DNA of 64,000 nt, taken from assembly GCA_963966185.1 (NCBI GenBank), contig CAWZYM010000145.1, positions 164,001 to 228,000 of the forward strand, given 5' to 3'. A program made the translations under genes and the position numbers. Origin of the DNA: Rhabditoides inermis. Taxonomy: Eukaryota; Nematoda; Chromadorea; Rhabditida; Rhabditidae. The notes under the pieces are model-generated. The model had not been told where the DNA came from. It saw only the letters and a list, made by a program, of their open reading frames with translations, and made no database searches. Of the stretch, positions 41,064 to 52,393 are shown in pieces. The first letter of the stretch is position 1; each line of letters begins with the position of its first letter.

Positions 41064-42125
41064 GCTTTATTGATATAAGTCGGTATCATTTGTGATTTTC
41101 GAGAGTATCGCTACAGTGCTATTTTCAACCATATCCGGGACCTTTCATCGCCCTCTTCATCATTATAGCAGAATTCAAAAAATACCTAACAAACGATGTG
41201 ATCGGCGAAATTCGGATGGGAAATTTTGGTTGTCAAAATAAGATCGGGCAAAGAAAAAAGTTGTTCATCAAATCTGCAAATATTGCGATGACAGAAATCG
41301 AGGAACTTCATTGGCATAGTTTCGGCGAATTTAGCGACGGCAGAATTCGCTGTTCTTTGCGTTTGGTACAAAAATTCAGCAAATTCTGCCGTCGCTAAAT
41401 TCGCTGAAATAGAGTCAACGAAAGATCAGCGAATTCTGCCGTCGCCAAATTCGCCGATCTTGTGAAGCAGATTTTATCGGCATTCATATTTTTCGAAAAA
41501 CTTTTGCATCACGAAATTCGCAACACGTGTTTTCCAGAATGCAAAATTTTCTATCTTATGGAAAGTGCTAAATTTTCTTCGCATATTTGTTAGAATGCAA
41601 TGATTTGACAATAATGTGCATTACAACTTTTTCATGGAACTTAAAGGAACAGTGGCGACTTAATTCTGCAACTAGCTCTCTTGAACGCGCATTAAATGTT
41701 TTGCACTAGTGCAAAACATTTGCCGTAGACAGGACTCGAACCGGCGAGGTCTGTGCCACTACGGCGCACACACGCATTGAGCCACATAGTAAGTGAACGA
41801 GCTTCCTTCGTCTGGGATTGTGTCTTCTATTGCCAGTTCTGCAGTATTGAAGAGTTCAACGGAATAGAAGTCGTGGCGGGACCAATTTTAAGTTTGAAAA
41901 AAAATGTTGCAACAGCGAGTTGCAACATTTGAAAGCAACGGATAATCGTTGTTCTTTCTCACAAATCGATTGAGATTTGGGTTAATATGATTCTTTCTAT
42001 CATTCCGAGTCAAAAATAAGTCGCCAGTGTACCTTTAATTTTCATCGCGTACTAATCGAATTTCCTCAATGAAGCGAAGTGCTCAAAATGCTCGAAAAAC
42101 ACAAATGATACCGACTTATATAAAG
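41064..42125. mobile_element. Inverted-repeat element with a second element nested inside
   Basis: TATAAGTCGGTATCATTTGTG at about 41074-41094 is mirrored by CACAAATGATACCGACTTATA at about 42100-42120, so the segment has terminal inverted repeats of about 35-40 bases. Between them lie three related copies of GAATTCTGCCGTCGC in opposed orientations (41330-41458) and the separate MITE 41641-42038. No protein is encoded. Confidence 0.65.
41641..42038. mobile_element. TTAA-flanked MITE with internal tRNA-like segment, copy 2
   Basis: The ends TTAAAGGAACAGTGGCGACT and AGTCGCCAGTGTACCTTTAA are inverted, with TTAA at both termini. A minus-strand tRNA-like stretch at 41721-41788 holds TGGCTCAATGCGTG and GGTTCGAGTCC. 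Same family as 30278-30617. Confidence 0.8.
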
Positions 42126-42204
42126 TGATGATGTTGTGTTGTTCTATGGTCCTCCGACAGACCAGGGGTGGAGAGGAGGGCGGGCGAGGGCAGAACTCTT
42201 GCAA

Positions 42205-42642
42205 TACGGAAGAGGGGAGAGGGGAGAGGGGGGAGAGGGGAGAGGGGAGAGGGGAGAGGGGAGAGGGGAGAGGGGAGAGGGGAGAGGGGAGAGGGGAGAG
42301 GGGAGAGGGAGAGGGGAGAGGGGAGAGGGGAGAGGGGAGAGGGGAGAGGGGAGAGGGAGAGGGGAGAGGGAGAGGGGAGAGGGGAGAGGGGAGGGGAGAG
42401 GGGAGAGGGGAGAGGGGAGAGGGGAGAGGGGAGAGGGAGAGGGAGAGGGGAGAGGGGAGAGGGGAGAGGGGAGAGGGGAGAGGGGAGAGGGAGAGGGGAG
42501 AGGGGAGAGGGGAGAGGGAGAGGGGAGAGGGGAGAGGGGAGAGGGGAGAGGGGAGAGGGGAGAGGGGAGAGGGGAGAGGGGAGAGGGGAGAGGGGAGAGG
42601 GGAGAGGGGAGAGGGGAGAGGGGAGAGGGGAGAGGGGAGAGA
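42205..42642 (+). repeat. (GAGGGGA)-type minisatellite
   Basis: About 440 bases of GGGGAGA heptamers with occasional shorter units. A 70-base stretch of the same array recurs at 43181-43251. It gives long Gly/Glu/Arg and Pro/Leu/Ser frames that are not genes. Confidence 0.93.
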
Positions 42643-43712
42643 AAAACAAAACTTTAACAATGTTTATTTTAAGTTTCATAATAGGAACACAAGCATAACA
42701 CAAATATGTACATACACGCAACACGCAATACTTTTCAATCATCGCAATACTTTTTTCAATCATCGCAATACGCAACACGCAATACTTTTCAATCACAAAA
42801 TTGCTCAGGGAATGGAGAGATTGTCTGTGGAAGGCATAGATCCGGTGATGGTATCGCCAGAATCCGAAACACACTCTGCGTCACAGAAGAATGTACTGGA
42901 CAGGTATCTGACCACGCCATCTGCACAGGAAGCGCGCACGTCGGTGGGCACCACGGATTCACATCGTCATCTTGAATGATACAAGTTAGATTGAGCAAAG
43001 AAGAGGTAGTGATAAATGATAAGGAACTCACCAGAAGGCAGCTCGAACGCGGGCGCAGAGGAGGCGGAATACCTCGGCGTGGCCACAGTGGCAGTCTCAC
43101 AGTGCGTGTTGCGTATTGCGATGATTGAAAAAAGTATTGCGATGATTGAAAAGTATTGCGTGTTGCGTGTATGTACATATAGGGGAGAGGGGAGAGGGGA
43201 GAGGGGAGAGGGGAGAGGGGAGAGGGGAGAGGGGAGAGGGGAGAGGGGAGAGAAAAACAAAACTTTAACAATGTTTATTTTAAGTTTCATAATAGGAACA
43301 CAAGCATAACACAAATATGTACATACACGCAACACGCAATACTTTTCAATCATCGCAATACTTTTTTCAATCATCGCAATACGCAACACGCAATACTTTT
43401 CAATCACAAAATTGCTCAGGGAATGGAGAGATTGTCTGTGGAAGGCATAGATCCGGTGATGGTATCGCCAGAATCCGAAACACACTCTGCGTCACAGAAG
43501 AATGTACTGGACAGGTATCTGACCACGCCATCTGCACAGGAAGCGCGCACGTCGGTGGGCACCACGGATTCACATCGTCATCTTGAATGATACAAGTTAG
43601 ATTGAGCAAAGAAGAGGTAGTGATAAATGATAAGGAACTCACCAGAAGGCAGCTCGAACGCGGGCGCAGAGGAGGCGGAATACCTCGGCGTGGCCACAGT
43701 GGCAGTCTCACA
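42630..43712. repeat. Tandem duplication, offset 611 bp
   Basis: The segment from about 42630 to 43101 is repeated, apparently without change, at 43241-43712. It contains part of the GA array, a block of ATACGCAACACGC-type repeats and the small gene on the minus strand. At the junction (43101-43180) lies an inverted copy of 42704-42781, so the duplication was accompanied by a local inversion. Confidence 0.9.
42789..43101 (-). pseudogene. Truncated duplicate of the 43400-43754 gene
   Basis: Exon 2 (42789-42970) is identical in translation to that of the intact copy. Exon 1 (43032-43101) stops where the duplication ends, so the start codon and TATA box are lost and replaced by repeat sequence. 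It probably cannot be expressed from its own promoter. Confidence 0.7.
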
Positions 43713-43754
43713 GTCGTCCTGCATCCACTCACCAATGATCACATCGAATATCAT
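43400..43754 (-). CDS. Small protein of unknown function, tandemly duplicated
   Basis: Two exons (43643-43754 and 43400-43581) joined across a GTGAGT...CAAG intron give 97 residues, starting MIFDVIIGEWMQDDCE and ending in a Cys/Pro-rich part ([10 protein letters not shown] ... FPEQFCD). No signal peptide, membrane segment or known domain is visible. A TATA box lies about 36 bases upstream of the ATG. The gene is small and the exon 2 frame is supported only by phase agreement, so the call is moderate. Confidence 0.5.
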
Positions 43755-43789
43755 GGCTGACGACCTGCCTCCTCGCCTTTGCTTCTTCC

Positions 43790-43797
43790 TTATATAC
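43790..43797 (-). promoter_or_regulatory. TATA box of the small minus-strand gene
   Basis: GTATATAA on the minus strand, about 36 bases upstream of the ATG at 43754. The region 43798-44398 holds no gene, only the upstream sequence of both neighbours and clustered ATCGATTGAT repeats at 44345-44390. Confidence 0.45.
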
Positions 43798-44398
43798 TCC
43801 CCAACAGCTCCTGATGTGCTTATCCTCTTCCCACAACGGATTTGAGCTGTGCGACAGTTGAGGGGCGTTTGATCCCGCGCCGACGCAGCAACCCTCGGAT
43901 TAGCTGTCTTCGACTCGGGTTGGGCGGATGTTAGATCTCATTTCCGAGAGTGATCTCTCATACAGTACGCTGGAATTAGTTGTTCACAGAACTGCTTAGG
44001 CTGAGTGGAGTGTATCCATGAATCTTTCGTGAGCTTGTGTGCTTTTGTGTGCGATTATAGCATTATGGTACATCGTTTTTCTGCTTTTTAGAAAGAGCTT
44101 ACTATTTCCTGTTTATCTATTTTGGTGAGATATAATACTTTAAGTCACCATAAGTCACCACAGTGTACCGACGCATTCGGCGAAATTTATATATTGTGGG
44201 AAGCTCGCTACTTTCACTTTTTTTGATGAAAATATAATACTTTCTTATCAATAGTCATCTGATGAAACATTTCTGAAAGCAACGATGCGCTCATTTTGTA
44301 CACAGCAGCGCGACGCGGCGGTCGAATCTAGGTGCGTGGGCGTTATCGAATTATCGATTGATCATCGATCGAAGTATCGATTGATTATCGAATGTCAG

Positions 44399-44795
44399 AT
44401 GAGCGTGCGCACCGCCTACACACCGCCCAAGATCGCTCTTCGGCAGGGCGAGAAAGACTTCAAACTCAAGGTGCTCGTCTCTCTCTCTCTCCCCCTCTCT
44501 CTCCTTCTCTTTTCTCCTGTCTCTCTCCCTTGTCCTCTATTTTTATCCAGTCTTCACTCTCTCGGTTCATCATCCTTGTTGTCCGTAATCGATAATCAAT
44601 CTCAAATCAATCGATAATCAATCGATACTCTCTCAGGTGGAGCCGGATTCGTCGGTGCAGTTCAAGTGGCGTCCGGGGGAGGAGGTGAAGGTGGAGGTGA
44701 AGATAAAGAACACTGGAAGCAGGAGGGAGACCTACAAGGTAGACACCTCTCTCTCCCCCTCTCCTCTCTCTCTATCTCCCTCTCTCTCCTTCTCT

Positions 44796-44882
<87 letters not shown>

Positions 44883-45298
44883 GAAAGGGAGGGACACATG
44901 CATTGCTGACTGTGTTTTGTTCACGTGTACTTTGTGCTTTGTAGATAAAGTGCACGGACAACGACATGTTCAAGATCCGGCCTCCCGTCGGATTCATCAA
45001 GCCCGGCGACACAGCCACTGTCAATGTTACCCTGGTGCGTCTGTCTGTCTGTCTGTTTCTCTCTCCCTCTCCCTCTCTATCTTTCTCTTACTCGTGCACT
45101 CCGGTGAGTTAAAAAGGTAACTGCGACAGTGTACGGTAGGGTGATGTTTTCGTGTCGGGACCCCGCTCGTTCAGAACTGTCGCGTGCAGCCGGAGCCCGG
45201 CCGTCACCTGCTCGCCTTCTACCACTCGCAGACCGATATCGAGGGGAAGACGGCCAAACAGGTGTGGATCTCTCTCTCTTTCTATCTCTTTCTCTTTC

Positions 45299-45341
<43 letters not shown>

Positions 45342-45596
45342 TTCTCTTTCTCTTTCTCTTTCTCTTTCTCTTTCTCTTTCTCTTTCTCTTTCTCTTTCTC
45401 TTTCTCTTTCTCTTTCTCTTTCTCTTTCTCTTTCTCTTTCTCTTTCTCTTTCTCTTTCTCTTTCTCTCTCTCTCTCTGTCTCTATCTCTGTCTCTCACTT
45501 CTCACTTTATTTCCTCTTTTCAGCTGTGGCAGCGGGCCGCTGAAGCTCATCTCATCGCGGACGGTGTGCTGCGCCTCCCGGTCGTCCTCGATGTCT

Positions 45597-45638
<42 letters not shown>

Positions 45639-45840
45639 ACTCCCGCCCCCTCTCTCTATTTTATCTCTCAATATGGCTAGTAGTGATAGAGATGATCTAG
45701 TTATCGATTGCTTATCGATTGTTCAGATGTTCGATGCTGCCTCTGCTGCTGCAGCGGAGAAAGAGAAGGGAGGAGGAGGGGAGGAGAAGGAGAAGAAGAA
45801 CAAGTCCTCCTACGAGAAGCCCCCCGAGAAGCAGGAGTGA
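44399..45840 (+). CDS. Major sperm protein (MSP) domain protein
   Basis: Six exons (44399-44470, 44637-44738, 44945-45034, 45175-45261, 45524-45592, 45727-45840) give 177 residues. The first 140 form an immunoglobulin-like MSP domain: VQFKWRPGEEVKVEVKIKN, then IKCTDNDMFKIRPPVGFIKP, PGDTATVNVTL and HLLAFYHSQT, matching the conserved order of MSP/VAP domains including the K-C-T and R-P-P signatures. The tail is Lys/Glu/Gly-rich and has no transmembrane segment, so it is not a VAP membrane anchor. Such proteins are usually cytosolic, many of them in nematode sperm. The ATG immediately follows an acceptor (GTCAG|ATG), suggesting trans-splicing. Introns are filled with CT and TTTCTC repeats. Confidence 0.88.
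44790..44880 (+). repeat. (CT)n microsatellite in MSP gene
   Basis: About 90 bases of CT in the second intron of the MSP-domain gene. Confidence 0.9.
45268..45474 (+). repeat. (TTTCTC)n hexamer array in MSP gene
   Basis: About 30 copies of TTTCTC in the intron between exons ending 45261 and starting 45524. A further CT run is at 45598-45634. Confidence 0.92.
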
Positions 45841-46520
45841 TACTGTGTATCCACGAGAAACGTATCGTGTTGGCCTGAAACGTATGTGTATTGATGGTAT
45901 TGTAAGAATAAAGGTTGAGCAGGTTGTTTGTATAACAACTGTATTCGGGTAGAAATCCGATAAAATTATTATTGAGGTATTGAGACGGCGCATATCAATG
46001 ATGTGAAACGTATCGTATTGATTTGAAGAAAGTTATTTGCATTTTCTTACAAAATGTGCGGTGCGGAAAAGTGATGTGAACATTTAAATCTCGGGTTAAT
46101 AACGCCATGGTCTCAGTTTCGACTTTGGGTCATACCGCTGCAATGCCTTTGAACTTTGAACGTTAGCTTTGTTCCTTGTTGCATTTTGTCACAATGTATG
46201 TGGTGTAGAGATGAGAGGTGATTGAGAGAGAGAGAGAGAGAGAGAGAGAGGAGGTTTCACTTTCTTTCGCGCGAGTCACACTTCCTCACCCTGACTGGAA
46301 ATAGCTATTACGCCATATAAGCCGTATAATTGAGTGCTCTCTCGCCGCCCTCTCGCGTCTGCGTCTCTCCGATCCAGTCATCTCTCGTCCCTTTCCTCTC
46401 TGCGCCGTCCGCGCTTCTTGTTTCCGTAAAAGCATCGTTCGCTAATAGTAAACAGTAGTAGTGGTATTCGGCAGTGCTACTCACACCCCGGTCATTTTCA
46501 CTTTCGACTACTCGCCCCGA
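45841..46520. other. Intergenic region
   Basis: Contains the MSP gene 3' end, three copies of a GAAACGTAT motif (about 45859, 45888, 46003), a GA run at 46224-46250 and the upstream region of the next gene. No coding sequence seen. Confidence 0.5.
45907..45912 (+). terminator. AATAAA polyadenylation signal
   Basis: Canonical hexamer 67 bases after the MSP-domain stop codon. Confidence 0.6.
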
Positions 46521-48832
46521 ATGTTTCGACTGGTACTCCTTCACTTTCTATTCTCATCGATTTTCGCCAACGAAGCAGGTTCAACAATCGTCTAGAATTC
46601 ACTTTAATGAAGAAAAAAAATGTACAGTATAATTTCGTTTACTAAACAATATTTTCAGGTACGAACACTACATCGGAGTTCCCTGTACCCTCATCAAGAC
46701 TCCTCGTCGATACAGGTTCGAGTGCTTTGTACTTTATCTGACGTCATTTTGCTGCATGTCTCGCAACCCTTGTACGCGTAAGAGTAGGACCGATCCTCTC
46801 ACGTCGGATTTTCAAACCACCGACAGATACTCAAATCCAACAGACAATTCAACCCAACTACAGAGATGTCCAGCCAAACGGCCCTACTAGACTATAAGCT
46901 CTATACTACACAGTTGAGAGAGGGCCTCGCGTCCGTTTTGACGAGGCTATTTTTGTTTGTAGCAACCTGATCAGTGTCCTCTTCAGCCAACTCCACTCAG
47001 TCCGACTCTCCCGTGAAGAGACAGGTGCGCATCGGGGACTACTACTTCGCCCAAACAGTCGCCTCCGTCGAGAGGAGGAGCACTCCCGCCGATGCACGCG
47101 ACACCGTGTATGACGACAACGTGGGTGGTCCTTTCGAGTCAATCAATAAATCAATACTCACAATCAGCACATTGTGAACGACGCCCCGCGGGAGGCGATG
47201 ACTGCGAATGAGATCCGGGAGTATTATGAGAACGATAAGAACATGAAGGTAAGAACACGAAGATAAGAACGCATACAAATATAAAATATTTGTATGTAAG
47301 TGTAATCCAAACTATCAACGAACTAATATTGTGAGATTCTGGGTGAAATAGTTTTTGATTAGAAGTTGAAACGTGAGATAACTCCGATGTCATAGTGTAG
47401 TGGAGAGAGAATTTGTCCTTGAGCACTGCCTGAAACATATGACATATCTGCTATATAACAACGTTATTCAAATGAGGTACTTCAAATGAGAGATGCGAGA
47501 TGCGATTTCATCAGTTTCTAACATGATGACATGAACTCTTAAAATTCGGAATTTAGTATAGTTCTATGCTCGCAATAAGTGGCGCGCGGTGGGGTAGATC
47601 AGAGAAAGACGGAGAGTCAGCTTTCTGCAATACCGCGCAAAACAAGAGAGGCAGACGGTTATGGCACCGTATTTCGAACTGCAAGCACGAGGTAGATCGA
47701 AAACTATCGCTCTGGCGCCGAGTATACATGATCCTTTTCAGTGGTCCGAGTGGCAGAAGCTGATTCCGGAAGTGGAAGGACCGCCGACGGATCCACGACA
47801 GGCGAGCTCTCTCCTTTCACAACTAGTACAGAATGAAAATCTCTGTTGACGACAATATTTCGAGGACAACCAACACACTTGCAAAATAGAAACATTATGA
47901 AAAAGCCTGGTCTACAGGTCCACCAGCCTGCTCGCTCGCCTGCTAGGGACCAGCCGCCGAGCGATCTGGACCACTTCTTCCCGGCTGAGAAGAACGGACT
48001 CATATACAAGATGATGGGCGATCTGAGGGAGCTGGTGCATGAGGTACATATGTACATATATAATGAAGGAAGAGGGTCCATGCATGACGTAGGTGATGGT
48101 GCTATTCATGCAACATGGTAAATATATAAAAGAAGAAGGAAAGTGTGTTGTTCAATGAGAAACGGAAGGACGTTGCAGGTGAACTCTGTGAAAGTGTTGA
48201 TGAATCGTCTTCTGAAGAAGGCATACTTCACAGAGAAGGCGCGCGCGCTGTTCTCCCGACAGAGAAGGAAGGCAAGTATTGTGTGTGTTTGTTATTCAAA
48301 TTACACTTTACTAGTTCTTGTACTGTATGTACCGAAAGCATATGAAACCTTTTTTTGTTTTGTTTGCGCTACACTTGTATTATTCGCAGCAAAAGTGAAG
48401 GAAACACAACAGACCGATTCCAGACGAAGTTGTCGAAGTCTAAGAAACCGAAGATCATTCGGGCAGCGCGGCCGAGAAAGGAAGAGAAGAACAAATCTAA
48501 GAAATCGGATCGAAGCGAGCGGGAGAGGAAGAGGCTGGTGGCGAGGTGACACACTCGTAGTTCATTCTCTTTCTCTACCCCTAGAAAGGAAGAGAAGTTA
48601 CTATCGCAAGTTACTATCAAGTTACTATCACTTTGTTTTATGTGTTATTTCATCTCTTTTCACTACGACACACTGTAACGGTAACGACAGAGGAATGTGC
48701 TGCTTTCATACCGTATGATACGGGAATTGTGAAAAAATGGTACCAAAAATATTTGTTTCGATTCAGACAGCGCTTCGATTCTTCCGAGAGCAGAGAATCA
48801 TTCGATTTCGGGAGGGTGAACATCAGGGCAAG

Positions 48833-48890
<58 letters not shown>

Positions 48891-49009
48891 GAACGGGGGA
48901 GGGGAGGGAGATGGAGAGAGAGCTGGAGAAAGAAAGTAAAACAGAGAAAAAAAACTGATTTAGGAAACCCCGCTCCTACAACGAATTAGCCGAAGACGTG
49001 CGACACTGA
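46521..49009 (+). CDS. Secreted protein with basic C-terminus, two GC-AG introns
   Basis: Eleven exons join in frame to 289 residues: 46521-46578, 46659-46715, 46987-47120, 47168-47248, 47562-47588, 47742-47801, 47918-48043, 48179-48271, 48424-48545, 48767-48832, 48964-49009. A signal peptide (MFRLVLLHFLFSSIFA) is followed by a polar region (VRIGDYYFAQTVASVERR), a helical middle (IYKMMGDLRELVHE, KVLMNRLLKKAYFTEKARAL) and a strongly basic segment (LSKSKKPKIIRAARPRKEEK). The tail is short and ends SYNELAEDVRH. No known domain is recognised. The exon ends at 47801 and 48271 are followed by GCGAGC and GCAAGT rather than GT, and only these GC donors keep the frame. The basic repeats could be processing sites or a nucleic-acid/heparin-binding patch; this is inference. 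Confidence 0.68.
48837..48885 (+). repeat. (GA)n microsatellite
   Basis: About 24 GA units in the last intron of the preceding gene. Confidence 0.88.
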
Positions 49010-50052
49010 TTCGAGATTTCATTATTGTATTTATTTTCGATTTCGTGATTTTGCTCTATAATATTGTGAAAACAGAGAAAATCAAACGAAATTAGTGTAA
49101 TTCATTGACTCATTGATGTTAGTGGTGCGAAAATGAATAGACACAACACAATAGATGGTTGATATGGTTACGTTTACAAAACACCATTTTTTTGTCTGTA
49201 CCGAAATTGAGTCGAATTACTTAATAAGAGAGGTAGGATTTCTGTCGGTTTACATGAAATGAAGTAGACTGATCAGCAATGAGAGTAGAAATGGAAGTGC
49301 ATTCGATGGGCTCATGGAGAGTACTGAAAAGAAATGTGAAATGTACTAGAAAGAAGAAGAGAGCGAGAGAAAAGAAAGAGGAGAAGTTTGAGAAAGAGCG
49401 AAAATAAATGCCTACCGCATTGACACATGAACCCAGTCGATCTCTGGTAGTCGTCAGTGGAAGCGGGAAGTATGCGGCGTTGCTGAAAGTGAAACTATTT
49501 ATATGTTTTATGTGCAACGTTCAATGAACGGCAGGATTTCCTCCCACTGTTACATACAAAAAGCCCAGACTCCCTCGCGGTAAATGTTAGTAGTCGTCTC
49601 ATTGTCAGTCTGGGTAGTGAACCCACACTCCCTCGACAACCCAGACCATTGGCGGACGAAGGGAAGAGAGTTGCTGCTGGTCAGGAACTTTTTTTCGAAC
49701 TGTTACATTTTTCAAAATCGATTCATGTTTGCTGCGGGTGTAAACAGTGAACAGTGAAAAGAGTCGTGAGAAAAAAGTAATAAGTAATAAGCGTACGAAG
49801 AGTACGTACACTTGCTTCGTACATGCCCTCGGTCTTCGTACAGTCTGGTTCACTGAGAGTCGTGTTTATGGGAGTGGAGGCGCCGTTGTAACCCAGCCAT
49901 CTAAACAGTTTTTATTATTTATTTCTAAGTATATTTTACAGAAATGGCATGCTAAAAATACCTCCAGTCAGAACAATTGTCTCGATGCAGCCCGGTGAAA
50001 AAGGTGTCGTATCGCTGAAGTTGTGTTTTGTAGTGTGAACAAATTTATTTGT
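49010..50052. other. Intergenic, no supported gene
   Basis: AT-rich sequence with several short frames on both strands lacking recognisable content or splice support. It lies between two convergent transcription units. Confidence 0.5.
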
Positions 50053-50399
50053 TCATACCGCTGCAAGGCCTTTAGCAAAGTAATCCTCCAGTAGACTGAA
50101 GTTTTCAAACGCCTGAATATTTACAATTTTATTCAAAATTATAGCAGTATGCATAAAAGACTTAAAAACTAACCGCCACTCTACAGTCGACAGTAAGATT
50201 GAAATGATCGAAGGGCTGCTGACACAGTTCCGGGATTTTGGAGTATTCCGTGGCTGGAATTTGCAGAACATTTTTGTATTTCTCTATATCTAAAACACTG
50301 TACATTAATTACCTGCTAGAGAAAAGAAACTGGCGCAGACATTAGTGTCGTTGTCATACAATGTGTGAGTAAATTTTTCCGGAAGATTGAAAGCGTCGC

Positions 50400-50762
50400 T
50401 GTCGCGGTCATTGGAACCGCGATGGCGCGCGGCCCCGCCCCCGCCACTCTCTGGACAGGACAGGAGTCTTGCTCCCTCCTCCCCCGAGGAGAGTGACTCT
50501 CTCTCATCCTCTCTCGCCCCCCCAGCCCACCATGTTAATAAAAGTGATTGGTGCTCATATTCGTGTATCGTGTATTTGAGTAGTGTGGACATTTCGGGAA
50601 TGTGATAAGACCTAGTGGTGGTTGGAGTGAAGGGGGTGAGGGAGGGGGATAGGCTGTTGTGGTACGTACGGGTGTTGCACTGTCGTGCCAGCCAGGGTGG
50701 ACTGGTAGGAATTAGGATCATCTTGTGTCGTGTTTTAATCCACTGAACCGCCGGATCGCACA
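50400..50762 (+). repeat. 5' LTR of BEL/Pao element
   Basis: 363 bases, TGTCGCGGTC...GATCGCACA, containing AATAAA in the middle (TTAATAAAAGTGATTGG). Immediately after it TGGTGCAAACGG is a candidate tRNA primer-binding site, since it begins TGG, complementary to a tRNA CCA end. Confidence 0.82.
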
Positions 50763-52393
50763 TGGTGCAAACGGCCAAATTCCATTCTTTCTGGTCGCTT
50801 TCCGCGTTGCTCCCGATGAGCATTCTACACTTCACCGATCGCTCTTTAGCGTCTTTTGATCTTTCCTCAACAGCGCGTGTGCCGTTATCGAATATTGTGC
50901 GATCGCTTTATTCTAATTTTGATTTGATACAGTGGTAGTATGTCTAATTCTCGTTTCACCGACGGGTGATTATCCTCTGCGCTAATTATTGCGGTTATTT
51001 GACGTCACTCGTGTATGTTCTGATTTCATTTTATCGTGTCGCGATTGTTACATACCTCTCGCATGCACCTAAAATTCTTGAATCGCAGCACCGTTTGAAT
51101 TTGAAATCAGCCCACTCACACGCATGCTTACATGCACAGGCACGTGTCGAGCGGCCGACTTGTTCACCAATCTCGCACTGCCGCCGCAACGCCGGCAGGG
51201 TAAAACCACACGGGAGTGGTCAGGCCCAAGGGAGGGAGTGTCACGCACACTCACAACACAAGCACTGCTTGCCTATCTTTGCACAGTGAAAGCGCATGAG
51301 GACACGAGAGACGGAGCACACAGCGGTGTGTGCAACTAAACTAGCTAGTCTAACTCTAATATCACAATTCTGACCCGTCTGGCACATCGCAGACACACCG
51401 TGCACTGAGCAGAACGCACGGCTAGGGGTCGGGGTAGGTGAGGGCCGGATCCGGCCGGTTCGAGCCGTACCCCACAGGTAGATGACGTCGGCGAGTGGCA
51501 CGCCGAGTCACCGGACGACCGAGGAGCGTCGTTGCAGGTAAGCTACCGACACTAGACTACTACCACCCGCACTGGTTGTTTGCGCATTCAAGGTAATTTG
51601 TGCGCGCGGGTACTGTATCCCAGAGAGACGCGCTCTCTAGGCGCACCTCTGGCGGCACGCGTCGTTTGTAGGGTGACAGTTGCACTGCGCAGCTGTAATC
51701 CGAGAGCGCAATTGACAGGGATGGTGACCTCTACAGCCGGGATCGAAAGCCCCGGAGGGTCATCTTACAACAACAGGCTTGGTGTATCGGATAGAGCGGA
51801 CTGCATTGTAACGCATTGTCAGCCGCACTCACAGCGTCTATTCTTCCGACTGCATATCGAGAAACGACTCCTGCGAGATCTACGGAGCCTCATCGAACAA
51901 CGGCAGCCGAGCAGGAGACTGTGAGTCCGTTCCAATCACTTTCCTGTATACTCCCCGAACTCTGTTCCACCACAGACAGGGGTACGATATTTCGTGTTAT
52001 TGTTGATTTTCTACAGACAGTGAGAAGAGTGTAACACCAACAAAAGGCAACCAGCTCGCAAATCTGTTTGAGCGTCGGGCCACGATTGATTTCTTTCGCA
52101 TTACGGTAACCAGCTCGCTGAATTAGTTTGAGCGTCGGACCGATTGATTTCTTTCGCCATTACGGTAACCAGCTCGCTGAATTAGTTTGAGCGTCGGACC
52201 GATTGATTTCTTTCGCTGTTACGGTAACCAGCTCGCTGAATTAGTTTGAGCGTCGGACCGATTGATTTCTTTCGCTGTTACGGTAACCAGCTCGCTGAAT
52301 TAGTTGGAGCGTCGGACCGATTTATTTCTCTCATTTCAAAAACATCCACACGTGAGAAAGTACAGAGGCAGAGACAGAGACAGAGACACAGGC
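50763..52393 (+). other. Retrotransposon leader with 59-bp tandem repeats
   Basis: About 1.6 kb between the 5' LTR and gag without a long frame. At 52044-52335 five copies of a 59-base unit (core GGTAACCAGCTCGCTGAATT ... GAGCGTCGGACCGATTGATT) end about 60 bases before the gag ATG. The last four units are almost identical; the first is divergent. Confidence 0.75.

Noticed and set aside
42052..42979. Frames of 170-280 codons rich in Gly/Glu/Arg or Ser/Pro/Leu
   Set aside because: Translation of the GGGGAGA minisatellite on either strand, with no codon-usage or domain support.
42704..43405. CRISPR-like array from repeated CAATACTTTTCAATCATCG units
   Set aside because: The repeats are short, few and partly inverted, without regular spacers, in a clearly eukaryotic setting.
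48143..48718. 191-codon frame over the last exons of the 46521-49009 gene
   Set aside because: Shifts out of the frame used by both neighbouring exons. The Lys-rich frame starting at an acceptor at 48423 keeps phase with all remaining exons to the stop at 49009.
50400..50762. Independent solo LTR
   Set aside because: Its left flank GTCGC matches the right flank of the LTR at 57302-57663 and a gag frame follows it, so it is better read as the 5' LTR of one element.
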